A stretch of DNA of 64,000 nt from NIOZ-UU13 sp964444135 (GTDB lineage: Bacteria > Planctomycetota > Phycisphaerae > Sedimentisphaerales > Anaerobacaceae), in contig CAYUFX010000010.1 in assembly GCA_964444135.1 (NCBI GenBank), positions 12,534-76,533 of the forward strand, in the 5' to 3' direction. The position numbers and the translations under genes are program-made. The first letter of the stretch is position 1; each line of letters opens with the position of its first letter. Below, piece by piece: positions 26,022 through 35,694 of the stretch. Under the pieces are notes generated by a model that saw nothing but the letters and a program-made list of their open reading frames with translations, had not been told where the DNA came from and did no database searches.

Positions 26022-28001
26022 TTATTCCTCCTGCCTGCCACGTGCGGTGCGATACAGCCAATATACTACGCCAAGTAACAGAGCTATTCCAAGTACGGCC
26101 CCTACGGGCGGCTTGAATGGCAAACTGATGCCGAGCACGTCCAATAGATTCACAATAACGTCATCTATGTACCAATAGGGCAGCTCGATATCGATGCTCT
26201 TAAGCAATATAATCGGTATCGCCAAAAGGATCCCCGTCAATGCCTCCCCTGTAATCAAGCCCGAAGCAAACAGCAGCCCGTTTCGACCGGATTCTTCGGC
26301 CTGTTCGGCGTCTGTATTCTTCTTCGTGTGATATCTCTTGACAGCATAGTGGATAAGCCCACCCGCAAAGATAGGCACAGACAACTCAAACGGCAGATAA
26401 AACCCAATCGCCACCGCAAGGACCGGCGTCCGAAATGAGCTGTCCCTTTTTTGCAGATAAACATCCAGCGCTATCACACCGGCCGCCACCGCCATTCCAA
26501 TATAGATATAATTCCAAGGCAGCTCACCCTTAAAAACACCTCTTGCAACCGAAGCCATTAAATTCGCCTGCGGTGCGGCCAGCGCCTTGGGCCCGGCGTC
26601 GGCCTGACCGGCAAAACCGTAGGCCTTCTGCAGCAGTATCATTACCGGTGCCAGAACCAGTGCCGCCGACACCGTCCCGACAAGCTGCATTACCTGCTGC
26701 CTCCATGGTGTTGCCCCTACGAGGTAACCGGCCTTGAGGTCCTGCATATTGTCACCCGCTATCGCCGCCGCACAGCAGACCACACTGCCGATGATGATGG
26801 CGGCGGCAGGGCCGTTCACCGCATCTTTGCCCATCAACCACAATAAAAGCAGCGATGAAACCAGCACAGTTGCTATCGTTACGCCGGATATAGGATTATT
26901 GGATGAGCCGACAAGCCCTGCCATATAGCCGGCCACCGCCGAGAATACAAATCCCGTCACTAACATTATCGCTGCCATTGTAATCGATACCTGTATCTGC
27001 TGGACGAATACCTGATACAACAGGAATAAAGGCACAACCGAGCCGACTATAAGGATAAGTATCCACTTCATCGGCATATCTTTCTCCGTCCTGGCGATTT
27101 CCGCCTGCCCACCGGACAAATCACGATACGCCTTGAGGCCGCTGGTTATCCCGCTCAACAGGGACTTGCGCAAATGAAAAATCGTCCAAAGCCCGCCTAC
27201 CACCATTCCACCCACACCTATATACCGTGTCTGCGATGACCATATTTCGAATGCCCAATCTACTGCTTTGAGCTCCTCTGTGCCCGGCGGCCCCTGAACA
27301 ACAGCACAAATTGGTATTGCGATGAGCCAGTTGCATGCGCCGCCAATGAAAATCAAAACCGCGATATTCAATCCCACTATATATCCGACCGAGAGTAGCG
27401 CCGGGCTCAGGTTCGAGCCGAAATACAACAGGCTGCCCCCGATTGTCCTTGCGCCCTCGACTACCTCAGGCCACAGGCCCAACGCACCGGCTCCTACCTT
27501 GAACAGGCCGCTCACAACCGCAGCCATGGCGATATACAAAACACCCCTGCCTCCTTTTTGACCGGTTTCAAGGACCTCTGCTGTCGCTATACCTTCCGGA
27601 AACTTCAACTTGCCTTCAACAATCAGTGACCTCCGCAGTGGTATCGTGAACAGCACGCCTAAGACTCCACCGAACCCCGCGATTATTGCCACCCACTTGA
27701 AGCTGAAACTATCCCACGTACCTAATATCACCAGTGCCGGCAGCGTGAATATGACGCCTGCAGCTAATGACTCGCCCGCTGACGCCGCCGTCTGCACGAT
27801 GTTATTCTCCAGGATATTGCTTCGCCGAAACAATCTCAGCACACCCATCGACACCACCGCAGCCGGTATCGACGCCGAGACTGTCATTCCTGCGAACAAG
27901 CCCAGATATGCGTTTGCGCCCGCCAGCACTACCGAAAGCACCACGCCCAGAATAAATGCCTTAACTGTTATCTCTGGTAATGACCGTCCTTCTAAATCCA
28001 T
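26022..28001 (-). CDS. OPT-family oligopeptide transporter
   Basis: A 659-residue polytopic membrane protein with about 15-16 predicted helices, the usual size for bacterial OPT proteins. Family features: the N-terminal FILGVVLSVVLAGANAYLGL segment with an early GM(T/S)VSASIPAAVVSMG loop, NNIVQTAASAGESLAAGVIF, KFPEGIATAEVL, and CCAAAIAGDNMQDLKAGYLV. OPT proteins import small peptides or metal chelates using the proton gradient. GGAG precedes the ATG. It is a single gene on the minus strand, next to the M2 peptidase on the same strand and near the POT transporter, which suggests peptide uptake. Confidence 0.9.
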   Translation of the reverse strand: MDLEGRSLPEITVKAFILGVVLSVVLAGANAYLGLFAGMTVSASIPAAVVSMGVLRLFRRSNILENNIVQTAASAGESLAAGVIFTLPALVILGTWDSFSFKWVAIIAGFGGVLGVLFTIPLRRSLIVEGKLKFPEGIATAEVLETGQKGGRGVLYIAMAAVVSGLFKVGAGALGLWPEVVEGARTIGGSLLYFGSNLSPALLSVGYIVGLNIAVLIFIGGACNWLIAIPICAVVQGPPGTEELKAVDWAFEIWSSQTRYIGVGGMVVGGLWTIFHLRKSLLSGITSGLKAYRDLSGGQAEIARTEKDMPMKWILILIVGSVVPLFLLYQVFVQQIQVSITMAAIMLVTGFVFSAVAGYMAGLVGSSNNPISGVTIATVLVSSLLLLWLMGKDAVNGPAAAIIIGSVVCCAAAIAGDNMQDLKAGYLVGATPWRQQVMQLVGTVSAALVLAPVMILLQKAYGFAGQADAGPKALAAPQANLMASVARGVFKGELPWNYIYIGMAVAAGVIALDVYLQKRDSSFRTPVLAVAIGFYLPFELSVPIFAGGLIHYAVKRYHTKKNTDAEQAEESGRNGLLFASGLITGEALTGILLAIPIILLKSIDIELPYWYIDDVIVNLLDVLGISLPFKPPVGAVLGIALLLGVVYWLYRTARGRQEE

Positions 28002-28057
28002 AAACGACTCCGTTCTTTGAAGTGCTTAAAGTTAAAAGTGCCTAAAGTGACACTTAT

Positions 28058-28128
28058 GTGTCATCCTGAGGCAAAGCTGAAGGATCTGGCCAACGAAAAA
28101 GAGATTCTTCGCTTCGCTCAGAATGACA
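28058..28128. repeat. Family E repeat with inverted ends (TGTCATCCTGAG...CTCAGAATGACA)
   Basis: TGTCATCCTGAG at the left and CTTCGCTTCGCTCAGAATGACA at the right are imperfect inverted ends about 70 bases apart, in the 216-base gap between the OPT and peptidase genes. A direct repeat TCACTTTAGCTCACTTTAGC follows. Confidence 0.6.
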
Positions 28129-28217
28129 GCTTTGATGTCACTTTAGCTCACTTTAGCTCACTCGTAGGTGGTTATCTTCTAAAATAATAACCTGTATAGG
28201 TTCGTCAATTTCGATTC

Positions 28218-29897
28218 TTATTTAACAAACTGGGCGACAAAGTACTTTGGCGTCAATGGTTCTCCCGTCGCTCGCTTAATCATCTCATTCCAATGATAGA
28301 CTGCCCCGGCCTCAAATACGTTTTCACTTAGGAACTCACCGAGCTCACGCCGGTCAATATAGCTGACGTTTTCATCTGATTCAAGCTTTAGAATTTCGTG
28401 GACAATATGGTGATGTAACTGGGATGCCAATAATTCACCTAACATATAGTTATGGTAATAACAGGGGGCAATGGTGAAATGAATTTTTGCAGCCCAATCC
28501 GGCTCATTGCGGCCTTGCGGTCTTTTCACAAGCTGATATTTCTCAACCATCTGCCACCAAAGCGAATTCAGGTCCTGCTCAGGATTTGCATAAAGCTGCT
28601 TTTCAAAATTGTACATTACCATATCCCAGCGGGCGAAAATGAGCTGCTTGAGCTGTGCGTACTTACCGCTTACTTTTTCGACTTCCATACGCTGTTCGTC
28701 TGATAGTTCCAGCATTTGCTGCATCCAGGCAGGATTACGGCTCAGTCGGCCAAAGAACATAGCAACGGCTTCTGTCGTAAAAATGTGCGCCGGCCTTCTT
28801 AGCAAATACGGGACTTGTGGGTCGTGGTATTTATCATAAACAGCATGGCCTAACTCGTGCAAAATAGTTTCCATCCAGGACTCGTTGTTTTTAAGATTGC
28901 ACAAAATGCGCACGTCACCTTCCCTGTCAATATCCGTGCAAAAAGCGTGCGGATTTTTGCCTTCGCTCTCATAAAGGTCGCTGCTGGCAAGAATGGATTC
29001 CACGGGCAGTCCAATACCGGTGTAGAATTCTGCCGCTAATTCCTTGACATCTTTATTTTCGTAATAGACATCCAAATCCAGGTCATATACCATTGGGGTT
29101 TCCTGGAAGAACGGGTCGTGATAATGCCAGGGCATAAGCTCCGTAACGGCTACGTCGTATTTAGCCCCCAAAATACTGTCCAGGTCGGCCTTCAATTTAG
29201 CAAAAGGCTCATTGGTCAGTTCATACAGCTCCTCGAAAATCCGGTCCAGCTCTTTTACATCCTGCTCCGTAGTGGCCAGAGAAAGGGTATGATAATTGTC
29301 GAAGCCGAGCTTTTGGGCCGCCTGGTTTCGCAGCTTGACCAGTTGGATGATATCATCTGCAACGACGGCGCCGACCTGCTTGCTGGCCAGCCAGGCCTGT
29401 TCTCTCTTATGGGAATTTGTTTCTGTTTTTAGAATTTCCTTAATCTCATTGTCGGTAACTTTTTCTCCCTCTATAGTGCCGCGAAAGGTGCTGAAGTTCT
29501 TTTCAATTTCCGTGCCCAAATCGACGATTTTTTTCAGCAGCTCCGGCTCTATCTGGTTCTCAAGATAACTGTTGTACAGCACATCCAATTGCCGAGCCAA
29601 CATGGCGTTCTTGACCTGTCCGGATTCTTTCATATCTTTAAGAAAAGCAAATTCCTTAGGGTTGCTGTAAACCTGGCGGACCTTGAGTGTTAATTCACTG
29701 ACTTTGTCATAATCCTCCAGCTTGCCGCTAATTGCAGCATCCCAGGAAGCAAGACTCGCCTCCTTCTCCATAGGTTTGATTTTTTCCACGTGGGCTGTAA
29801 TGAAGCTTTTTAGCTCTGTTTCCTTGGTGTTATGTGCACAACCAAGTACAACAACGCTTATTGTCAACATAGTGACCAGAGTTGATAAAATTTTCAT
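28218..29897 (-). CDS. M2/M3-type zinc metallopeptidase lipoprotein
   Basis: A 559-residue protein. The signal peptide ends in a lipobox VVLGC with Cys20, so it is probably a membrane-anchored lipoprotein facing the periplasm. The gluzincin motif HELGH (His347, Glu348, His351) is followed downstream by TTEAVAMFFGR, giving the third zinc ligand Glu, as in M2 (angiotensin-converting-enzyme-like) peptidases. The protein is mostly alpha-helical, with N-terminal helical regions rich in Lys and Glu. AGGAG precedes the ATG. It is likely to trim peptides in the periplasm for the neighbouring OPT/POT transporters. I favour M2 over M3 from the spacing, but this is from memory. Confidence 0.8.
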   Translation of the reverse strand: MKILSTLVTMLTISVVVLGCAHNTKETELKSFITAHVEKIKPMEKEASLASWDAAISGKLEDYDKVSELTLKVRQVYSNPKEFAFLKDMKESGQVKNAMLARQLDVLYNSYLENQIEPELLKKIVDLGTEIEKNFSTFRGTIEGEKVTDNEIKEILKTETNSHKREQAWLASKQVGAVVADDIIQLVKLRNQAAQKLGFDNYHTLSLATTEQDVKELDRIFEELYELTNEPFAKLKADLDSILGAKYDVAVTELMPWHYHDPFFQETPMVYDLDLDVYYENKDVKELAAEFYTGIGLPVESILASSDLYESEGKNPHAFCTDIDREGDVRILCNLKNNESWMETILHELGHAVYDKYHDPQVPYLLRRPAHIFTTEAVAMFFGRLSRNPAWMQQMLELSDEQRMEVEKVSGKYAQLKQLIFARWDMVMYNFEKQLYANPEQDLNSLWWQMVEKYQLVKRPQGRNEPDWAAKIHFTIAPCYYHNYMLGELLASQLHHHIVHEILKLESDENVSYIDRRELGEFLSENVFEAGAVYHWNEMIKRATGEPLTPKYFVAQFVK

Positions 29898-30154
29898 GGC
29901 TTTATACTCCTATTAAATGTCATATTACCATTTTGTTATCAAAAGTTTTTTGTCTGAAAGATATTATCACCTCTAACTACCGAAATCAAGCTGGTTCTGG
30001 ATTCGCCGATGGGCGGGCGTGTTATTTTTCACATTTGGCCATTTCTTCTTTGATATATCCGCCGATGTGTGTACTATATTGAGCCATACCGACAGGTCGC
30101 CCGGCGACTCGAAATAAAGTGCATATCTGACATAAAGGAGTTGTACAGTCCATT

Positions 30155-31513
30155 ATGGCTAAGAAAGAGTATCTCAGCGCACCCCTACCATCAAAAAAAA
30201 TGCCTGCGGGCATCCCTTATATTCTAACTAACGAAGCTGCGGAGCGTTTTAGCTTCTACGGGATGAGATGTATTCTTGTATTCTTCATGACCCATCTGCT
30301 GTTGAACGCCAGCGGTCAACTTGTTCCCATGACCCCTGAGCGAAGCAAAACCTGGTTTCACCTCTTTGTCTCGGCTGTCTATTTCATGCCTTTGATCGGT
30401 GCTCTAATCTCCGACATCTGGCTTGGGAAATACAGAACCATCCTCTATTTTTCGGTACTTTATTGTTTTGGTTTTTTTGCCCTTGCGGTTAATCACACAC
30501 GTTTGGGATTGGCAGCCGGATTGATTCTGATTGCAATCGGCTCAGGGGTAATAAAACCCTGTGTTTCTGCAAATGTTGGAGACCAATTCGGAAAAACCAA
30601 CAAGCACCTGATAGCAAAAGTATATAGCTGGTTCTATTTCGCAATTAATCTGGGTGCTTTTATTTCCAATCTATTGGTACCTGAATTACTTGATCGATAT
30701 GGGCCTACTGTCGCGTTTGGTGTTCCCTGTGCCTTCATGGTGCTGGCCACAATAGCATTTTGGCTCGGACGCAAAAAATTTGTCCACATACCACGCGGCG
30801 GTATCGAATTTGTCAAAGAGTGTTTCAGCGGTGAAGGAATCAGAGCCATCGGGAAGCTGTGCATTATCTATGTTTTTGTGGCGCCATTTTGGGCACTGTT
30901 CGACCAAATGGACTCGGCCTGGATGCTACAGGCCGAGAAGATGAACCGCAACTGGCTGGGCCATGAGTGGCTGCCCACCCAGATTGTCGCTCTCAACCCC
31001 TTGATGATACTGATTTTGATTCCCGTTTTCTCCTATGTTATATATCCGGCAATAAACAAGATATTCCCATTGACGGCACTGCGCAAAATAGGATTGGGCC
31101 TGTTTCTGGCAGCTTCACCTTTCGTCGTCTCAGCCTTCCTTGAAACTGGAATTGTCGTTGGCGGCACACCCAGCATCGGGTGGATGGTTCTTGCATACGC
31201 ACTGCTTACCTCTGCGGAAATAATGGTTTCAATCACCTGCCTGGAGTTCTCATATACTCAAGCCCCAAAGAAAATGAAGTCATTCATTATGGCAGTCTTT
31301 CTCCTGTCAATTTCACTCGGAAATGCCTTCACCGCCGCAGTCAATGCCTTTATCCAAAATGAAGACGGCACCAGCAAGCTTGCCGGTCCCAGCTATTTCT
31401 GGTTCTTTACAATCGTGATGCTGGTAACAGCAGTTATTTTCATTTTTATCGCCAGGGGCTACAAAGAAAAAAGCTACATCCAGGATGAGGCCGCCGAAGA
31501 ATCTTCGGCTTGA
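30155..31513 (+). CDS. POT/PTR-family proton-dependent oligopeptide transporter
   Basis: A 452-residue major-facilitator protein with about 12 helices. Signature segments are NEAAERFSFYGMR (the ExxERFxYYG motif of proton coupling) near residue 27 and GSGVIKPCVSANVGDQF around 129-145. AAGGAG lies 12-13 bases before the ATG. POT proteins import di- and tripeptides with protons. The gene faces the DUF1080 gene (convergent) and is divergent from the M2 peptidase, so the two may share the 257-base control region at 29,898-30,154, in which no strong promoter match is seen. Confidence 0.9.
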   Translation: MAKKEYLSAPLPSKKMPAGIPYILTNEAAERFSFYGMRCILVFFMTHLLLNASGQLVPMTPERSKTWFHLFVSAVYFMPLIGALISDIWLGKYRTILYFSVLYCFGFFALAVNHTRLGLAAGLILIAIGSGVIKPCVSANVGDQFGKTNKHLIAKVYSWFYFAINLGAFISNLLVPELLDRYGPTVAFGVPCAFMVLATIAFWLGRKKFVHIPRGGIEFVKECFSGEGIRAIGKLCIIYVFVAPFWALFDQMDSAWMLQAEKMNRNWLGHEWLPTQIVALNPLMILILIPVFSYVIYPAINKIFPLTALRKIGLGLFLAASPFVVSAFLETGIVVGGTPSIGWMVLAYALLTSAEIMVSITCLEFSYTQAPKKMKSFIMAVFLLSISLGNAFTAAVNAFIQNEDGTSKLAGPSYFWFFTIVMLVTAVIFIFIARGYKEKSYIQDEAAEESSA

Positions 31514-31525
31514 CCGTGCCAAGCT

Positions 31526-31573
31526 GGTGAGTAGTGAGTGGTGAGTAACCAATTAACCAATTAACTACTCACC
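31526..31573. repeat. Hairpin between convergent genes (GGTGAGTAGT/ACTACTCACC)
   Basis: A 10-bp perfect stem with a 28-base AT-rich loop containing GAGTGGTGAGTAACC and direct repeats AACCAATT. It lies between the converging POT and DUF1080 genes and might end both transcripts, but lacks T-runs. Confidence 0.45.
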
Positions 31574-31606
31574 GATTAACCAAGGGGTGTGGCCCTGATT
31601 ACTCTC

Positions 31607-32233
31607 TCAAAGTGGCTTGAGCAATAGCTCACGCACGACAATCTTCATCGGCCCGAACTGGTCTCCCGGATGGACCTGAAAACCAATCTTGCCCGAATCA
31701 GTCGTCTCGTCATGCACATCAGCAACCTGATGGCCGTTAATCCATACTTGAAGGTGGTCACCCTCGGCACGAACCTTTATCGTATTCCAGCCCTCGCGGT
31801 CCACTATGCTTTTGTCCTCATTCATTGCAAGAAACATCTTGCCGGGACAGTATAATGTACCCGAATAGCACACCGGATTTTTATATTCGAGGATGTCGGC
31901 CTGATATGCCTTCTGTGGCGACTGGTATCTGAACCAGAGGCCGCTGTTACAGGGCCACTCAGCCCGGTAAGTAAGGGTCACCAGAAAATCCCCGTATGTA
32001 TCTGTTGTAAACAGGTCCCCGGGAGCATTATTCTCGCCTTGTGTCCCCACAAGCATGCCGTCTTCGATGAACCATCTTGCATTACCGCTCGTCTCCCAGC
32101 CGCTCAGGTTACTGCCGTTAAACAGCTTTACAAAGCCAGCCCTACTCTGGTCTGCACCTGGTCTCAATTCCCCACAGCCGGTCAACCACATCAATACACC
32201 GATACACACAATAACCAACAATCTGCGTAACAT
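31607..32233 (-). CDS. DUF1080 (3-keto-disaccharide hydrolase-type) lipoprotein
   Basis: A 208-residue protein with a lipobox LTGC (Cys20). The mature part is one DUF1080 beta-sandwich: FVKLFNGSNLSGWETSG at the start, ARWFIEDGMLVG, DFLVTLTYRAEW, NSGLWFRYQ, EGWNTIKVRAEGDHLQVWIN and KIGFQVHPGDQFGPMKIVVR at the end. The family is related to concanavalin-like glucanases and was linked to 3-keto-glycoside hydrolysis; it is greatly expanded in Planctomycetota. It is downstream of a DUF2961 cluster on the minus strand with shared carbohydrate themes. Confidence 0.85.
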   Translation of the reverse strand: MLRRLLVIVCIGVLMWLTGCGELRPGADQSRAGFVKLFNGSNLSGWETSGNARWFIEDGMLVGTQGENNAPGDLFTTDTYGDFLVTLTYRAEWPCNSGLWFRYQSPQKAYQADILEYKNPVCYSGTLYCPGKMFLAMNEDKSIVDREGWNTIKVRAEGDHLQVWINGHQVADVHDETTDSGKIGFQVHPGDQFGPMKIVVRELLLKPL

Positions 32234-32284
32234 AATCTTCTCCTTTTTTTGAAAAACCAGTTTTATAAAGACTGCTTCATCTGG

Positions 32285-32347
32285 CTAATCTGCCCAGATG
32301 TCAGTTGTTCGCGCTTTGATGTCAAACATCTTTGGAAGTAGCTCACT
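32285..32347 (-). pseudogene. Stranded C-terminal tail of a second DUF2961 gene
   Basis: The minus strand reads SELLPKMFDIKARTTDIWAD then TAG (32285-32287). This matches the tail SASLPQMPDVKTRTADIWTD of the DUF2961 gene 800 bases away. The rest of this paralog is absent: the stop codon of the lipoprotein gene at 32343 overlaps the remnant. Confidence 0.6.
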
Positions 32348-33062
32348 CAATCAATGGTCTTATTACTTTTCTCGGTTTGTACACTAAGCTAATTCCTTCT
32401 GATAGATGACCGGCTCTGTCATAAGCACGTAATCGAACATCTACTTTGTTGGGCTCTGGTATAGATACCCATACCTGCGGCAACGTGTCTCTCCAAGACC
32501 AATACTTTATTTTCAATCGTTTCATATACTCATCCTGCAACTGTTGCCGAGTAATACTCACATATTTCTGCCATTGGTCTTCAGGTTTTCGTTGATTCTT
32601 GTCGCGTACCAGTACCGGAATGAACTTAAACCCTACTACACCCAAGTCAGAAAGATGGGTAAAAACTGGGTATTCTTCTAGAATCGTCGTCCTGACGCCA
32701 TTTGAGTCCGCACGTTCTTCCTCTATCACTATACCCACAAGATCTGCATTTTCATCGTATGTGACCAGCATGAGAAACATTCTTTCTCCATCTCTAACTC
32801 TCGATTTCGTCATAGCCACATCTATAAGAAGAGGTTCGTTGTCCACAAAACCGTTTTGCCACTTCGATATTGACAATTGGGCGCGTTGTTCTACGTCAAC
32901 TTGGTTCTCTGATTGATTTATAATTTCTTGGAGAGAATGCGCTACGGTATCAGAATTCGTCTTTCTTTTGTTGCAACCAAACGTCAGTAGCATAGGTGTG
33001 GACACGAGCAACAGCATTTTCACAACACATAAAACAAGCAATAATCTGCGCGGCATAATCAT
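32343..33062 (-). CDS. Lipoprotein of unknown function
   Basis: A 239-residue protein with a signal peptide and a lipobox-like LTFGC (Cys30). The mature part has alternating strands (LLIDVAMTKSRVRDGERMFL, VTYDENADLVGIVIEEERAD) and ends with KVDVRLRAYDRAGHLSEGIS, which resembles a small beta-sandwich ending. I recognise no family. It sits between the DUF2961 gene and a second DUF2961 tail, as if it had replaced most of a DUF2961 paralog. Codon use looks like that of the flanks. Confidence 0.55.
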   Translation of the reverse strand: MIMPRRLLLVLCVVKMLLLVSTPMLLTFGCNKRKTNSDTVAHSLQEIINQSENQVDVEQRAQLSISKWQNGFVDNEPLLIDVAMTKSRVRDGERMFLMLVTYDENADLVGIVIEEERADSNGVRTTILEEYPVFTHLSDLGVVGFKFIPVLVRDKNQRKPEDQWQKYVSITRQQLQDEYMKRLKIKYWSWRDTLPQVWVSIPEPNKVDVRLRAYDRAGHLSEGISLVYKPRKVIRPLIE

Positions 33063-33108
33063 CTCCTTTCACCCGCGCACGAAAATTCGCAAGGGCAATA
33101 ATGTATGT

Positions 33109-34206
33109 CTAATCTGTCCAGATGTCCGCTGTTCGCGTTTTGACATCCGGCATCTGAGGCAGCGAAGCACTGGGGAGCGGCTCATACCAGAACGTCGCGC
33201 ACGACCAGTCGTCCTGCGTCTCGGCCAGGCCGTCCTTCCAGGCAATCTGCTGAATCGTGATTCGACATTCCTGACGTTATGAAATTGGGTCAGGCAGGTG
33301 CCAGCGATACATCGAGACGAAGTTGTTCTCGTTCAAGCTGCAACCATTGTAGAGGTACGGCGTTTGCTGCATACCATAGGACAGGCACACATAATCCTCA
33401 CTTCCAGTCCCGCAAATCGTAGGGAAGTCCGTGTCGCCGTCCATATAAATCTTTATCTCACCTTCACCCCACCATTGGCCGGGCGTTAGGTTGCGTATGC
33501 CAATGAGCGCACCCATAAAACGGCCTTTGTTCTTTCGCTGCGGCAGCATTACAAAATCCTTCTTTATTGTTGTCGGATTTTCCCTGCGGAACAACACATG
33601 CAGCCGACCGACATCCTCCGGATGCTTATCTGCGATTGTGTAGTCAATCTGATAATACAACGGCACGTCTTTTTCGCCTTCATTGGTCAGCGTAATCTTC
33701 GCTCGCTTGGTAAACGGCATAGGCAGCCAGATATTCATGCTGGCATTTTGACCCAACGAGTGCACCGCCGAGTAATACGGCATCACTTTGCCATGCGCAA
33801 ATCCCATAAAATCACCAATGGGACATTCGATGCTCGGATGTTCCTGCCCATCCCACCAGGCACGAATCAGCAGAGACCGCAGGTTAAGAGCGTCCCTTCG
33901 TGTCGTCATCCAGATATGTCGAATCGTCCCCGGGCCCTCGATGTCGCAAAGCTGTACCTCCTGGCCGGCTTTCAGTGATATCGAGGGATCCCCCTTTCTT
34001 CCGACTCCGAGCCGACTGGCGGCTTTGCCACCTTCGCCGGGTGCCCCGGTCGGATTCTCAAAACAAATCGAACGTGATACCAGCCCCGTATCGAGCAGAT
34101 ACGGCTCAGTAACAATGTCCACCGTTCGCTGACAGGATATGCATCCTAACATAACAACAAACAGTGATAGACAGAGCACTTTCCCAAACACAATTCGTTT
34201 AACCAT
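33109..34206 (-). pseudogene. DUF2961 lipoprotein gene with an in-frame TAA near its end
   Basis: The start is the ATG at 34204-34206 with AAGGAAAGG upstream (a GTG 15 bases earlier is less likely). A lipobox MLGC is at residue 22. The body is a DUF2961 domain: EVQLCDIEGPGTIRHIWMTT, GQEHPSIECPIGDFMGFAHG, MPYYSAVHSLGQNASMNIW and ICGTGSEDYVCLSYG. After MYRWHLPDPIS the codon at 33277-33279 is TAA, yet the same frame continues RQECRITIQQIAWKDGLAET through a full natural C-terminus to a TAG at 33109-33111. One nonsense change is the only defect; 309 of about 365 residues remain before it. DUF2961 proteins act on arabinan and fructose-containing glycans in known examples. Confidence 0.75.
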
Positions 34207-34234
34207 AGCCTTTCCTTTCACAAATACAAGTCTT

Positions 34235-34445
34235 TCAGAAGTCAGAGTTTTTCTTCTGTCATCCGAGGAATCTATTCAAAATAGGCCGTAAAGCGGTTCC
34301 TAATTTTTTCGTTAGATTTTATCCGGCGTTCTAAGTAGTCAAAGAAGTTTATCTGAATCCCCCGCATGCGTCAAGGCCATTGTAAGAGGTCGGAAATCAG
34401 AAGTCAGAGGTCAGAGTTTGTCCTCTGTCCTCTGTCTTCTGTGAT
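34235..34445. repeat. Two family B repeats in the promoter region of the polysaccharide locus
   Basis: TCAGAAGTCAGAG...CTTCTGTCATCC at 34235-34265 and GGAAATCAGAAGTCAGAGG...TCCTCTGTCCTCTGTCTTCTG at 34388-34445 are inverted-repeat elements of family B. The gap 34,207-34,776 otherwise holds the promoter at 34,616 and a short leader frame at 34669-34743. Confidence 0.65.
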
Positions 34446-34615
34446 ATGTGTTGGACTTAGCTGAATCTGTGGACGGCACCGGATTTTTTTCAGAACCGAT
34501 AAAGTTGTCTCCATGGCTAAAAAACAGAAAAAAAGTGCATTTTTAGCTGATTTTCGGGCATTATCGGAGTATGTCTGTGGATTTGTCGCTTTTTTCTTTA
34601 TGTTATGCTAAGGCC

Positions 34616-34645
34616 TTGACGAAAATACCCTCGGTAAGGTATAAT
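34616..34645 (+). promoter_or_regulatory. Promoter of the exopolysaccharide locus
   Basis: TTGACG at 34616-34621 and a perfect TATAAT at 34640-34645 with an 18-base spacer. Transcription would start near 34,652, giving a leader of about 125 bases. The leader contains a 24-codon frame (34669-34743) and an AGGAGG at 34723-34728 that no nearby start codon uses. Confidence 0.65.
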
Positions 34646-34776
34646 ATTGCATTATAGTTGGTGCCCTTATGGAGGAGGCATCCCGGGATTTCTTACAACC
34701 CAGAGCGATGTATCATTGTCTCAGGAGGAGCATTATTTTTTAGCTTTAGAGTACTACTTTGAGGTTATACTCTTTG

Positions 34777-35568
34777 ATGTATCCGATTGGGCATAACTAT
34801 TTGGTAAGAGCACACAAAGTATCATATTTGATGAGAACAGCAGCAGGTAAAACGCCACTATGGTTCGTTTGGGTTTTGTCTGTTCTTCTATTGATATCCG
34901 CTGGCATATCTTACCGCGTTCTGGCAACCGGCTTGAAGCGCATTGTTAATACTCCTATCGTGCTGCCTGTATCTCTGAGTACTTTCCCTGCACAAATAGG
35001 GAGCTGGGCCGGCAGCGATTTGCCCATTCCCAGTATCGCTAAGGAATATATGGAGGAGAACTTTGCGGACGATTTTTTGAGCAGACGATATATTGATTCT
35101 GCAACAAAGGCTTGGGCGGATGTTTATATCGTATATTGCTCATCCAGACCCGGAGGCATACTGGGTCATCGGCCTCGAGTGTGCTATCCCGGATATGGCT
35201 GGATCCATGATGGTACCGAATCTTTGCAATTTGTCTCACGAGCCGGCCGACAAATACCTTGTTTAATACATCGTTTCCATAAGCCCGCTCCAATGCACAA
35301 TCGGACAGTTGTCTTGAACTTCTATATCTTGAACGGCCAAATTACGGCCGACGAAAACGATTTTTCCGGTCCACTTGGTCGAAGGCCTAATATCGCCGGC
35401 GACCCGGCTCGATACGTGGCACAGGTTCAGATAAGCTCGGTGCTGGAGAATTTCGTCCGGACGATGGCAAAGGATGTGACAGATTTGGTTTTGGATTATC
35501 TCCCGGACCAAAACGGCAAGGTCCGGGTGGTTGAATATGGCAACGTCAAAGATAGTGTTTTGCAATAG
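34777..35568 (+). CDS. EpsI-like exosortase-associated protein (DUF3485)
   Basis: About 263 residues from the ATG at 34777; a TTG at 34759 and an ATG at 34831 are alternatives, none with a good ribosome-binding site. One N-terminal transmembrane helix (PLWFVWVLSVLLLISAGISY) leads to an extracytoplasmic domain with PAQIGSWAGSDLPIP and the conserved ILGHRPRVCYPGYGW segment, which corresponds to the HxPxxCxxGxGW motif of EpsI/DUF3485. EpsI-type proteins accompany exosortases, sometimes fused to them, in polysaccharide loci. Here it is encoded first, 16 kb before the exosortase fusion gene of the same cluster. Confidence 0.8.
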   Translation: MYPIGHNYLVRAHKVSYLMRTAAGKTPLWFVWVLSVLLLISAGISYRVLATGLKRIVNTPIVLPVSLSTFPAQIGSWAGSDLPIPSIAKEYMEENFADDFLSRRYIDSATKAWADVYIVYCSSRPGGILGHRPRVCYPGYGWIHDGTESLQFVSRAGRQIPCLIHRFHKPAPMHNRTVVLNFYILNGQITADENDFSGPLGRRPNIAGDPARYVAQVQISSVLENFVRTMAKDVTDLVLDYLPDQNGKVRVVEYGNVKDSVLQ

Positions 35569-35694
35569 ACCAAACCGATACCGGTGAAAACCAGCATCGG
35601 AACAGCATCAAAAGTTGTGTTGTTAAAGGAAGTTACATTGATTTCTTCAATGCAACCGACGGGTACGGAGTATATTGATAGTAAATTTCTCTGA

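Noticed and set aside
15465..33279. Reassigned TAA codon, because three genes continue in frame after TAA (15465, 13.2 kb, 33277)
   Set aside because: Most intact genes in the window end in TAA or overlap the next start at it, and two of the three cases have additional lesions, so decay explains them better.
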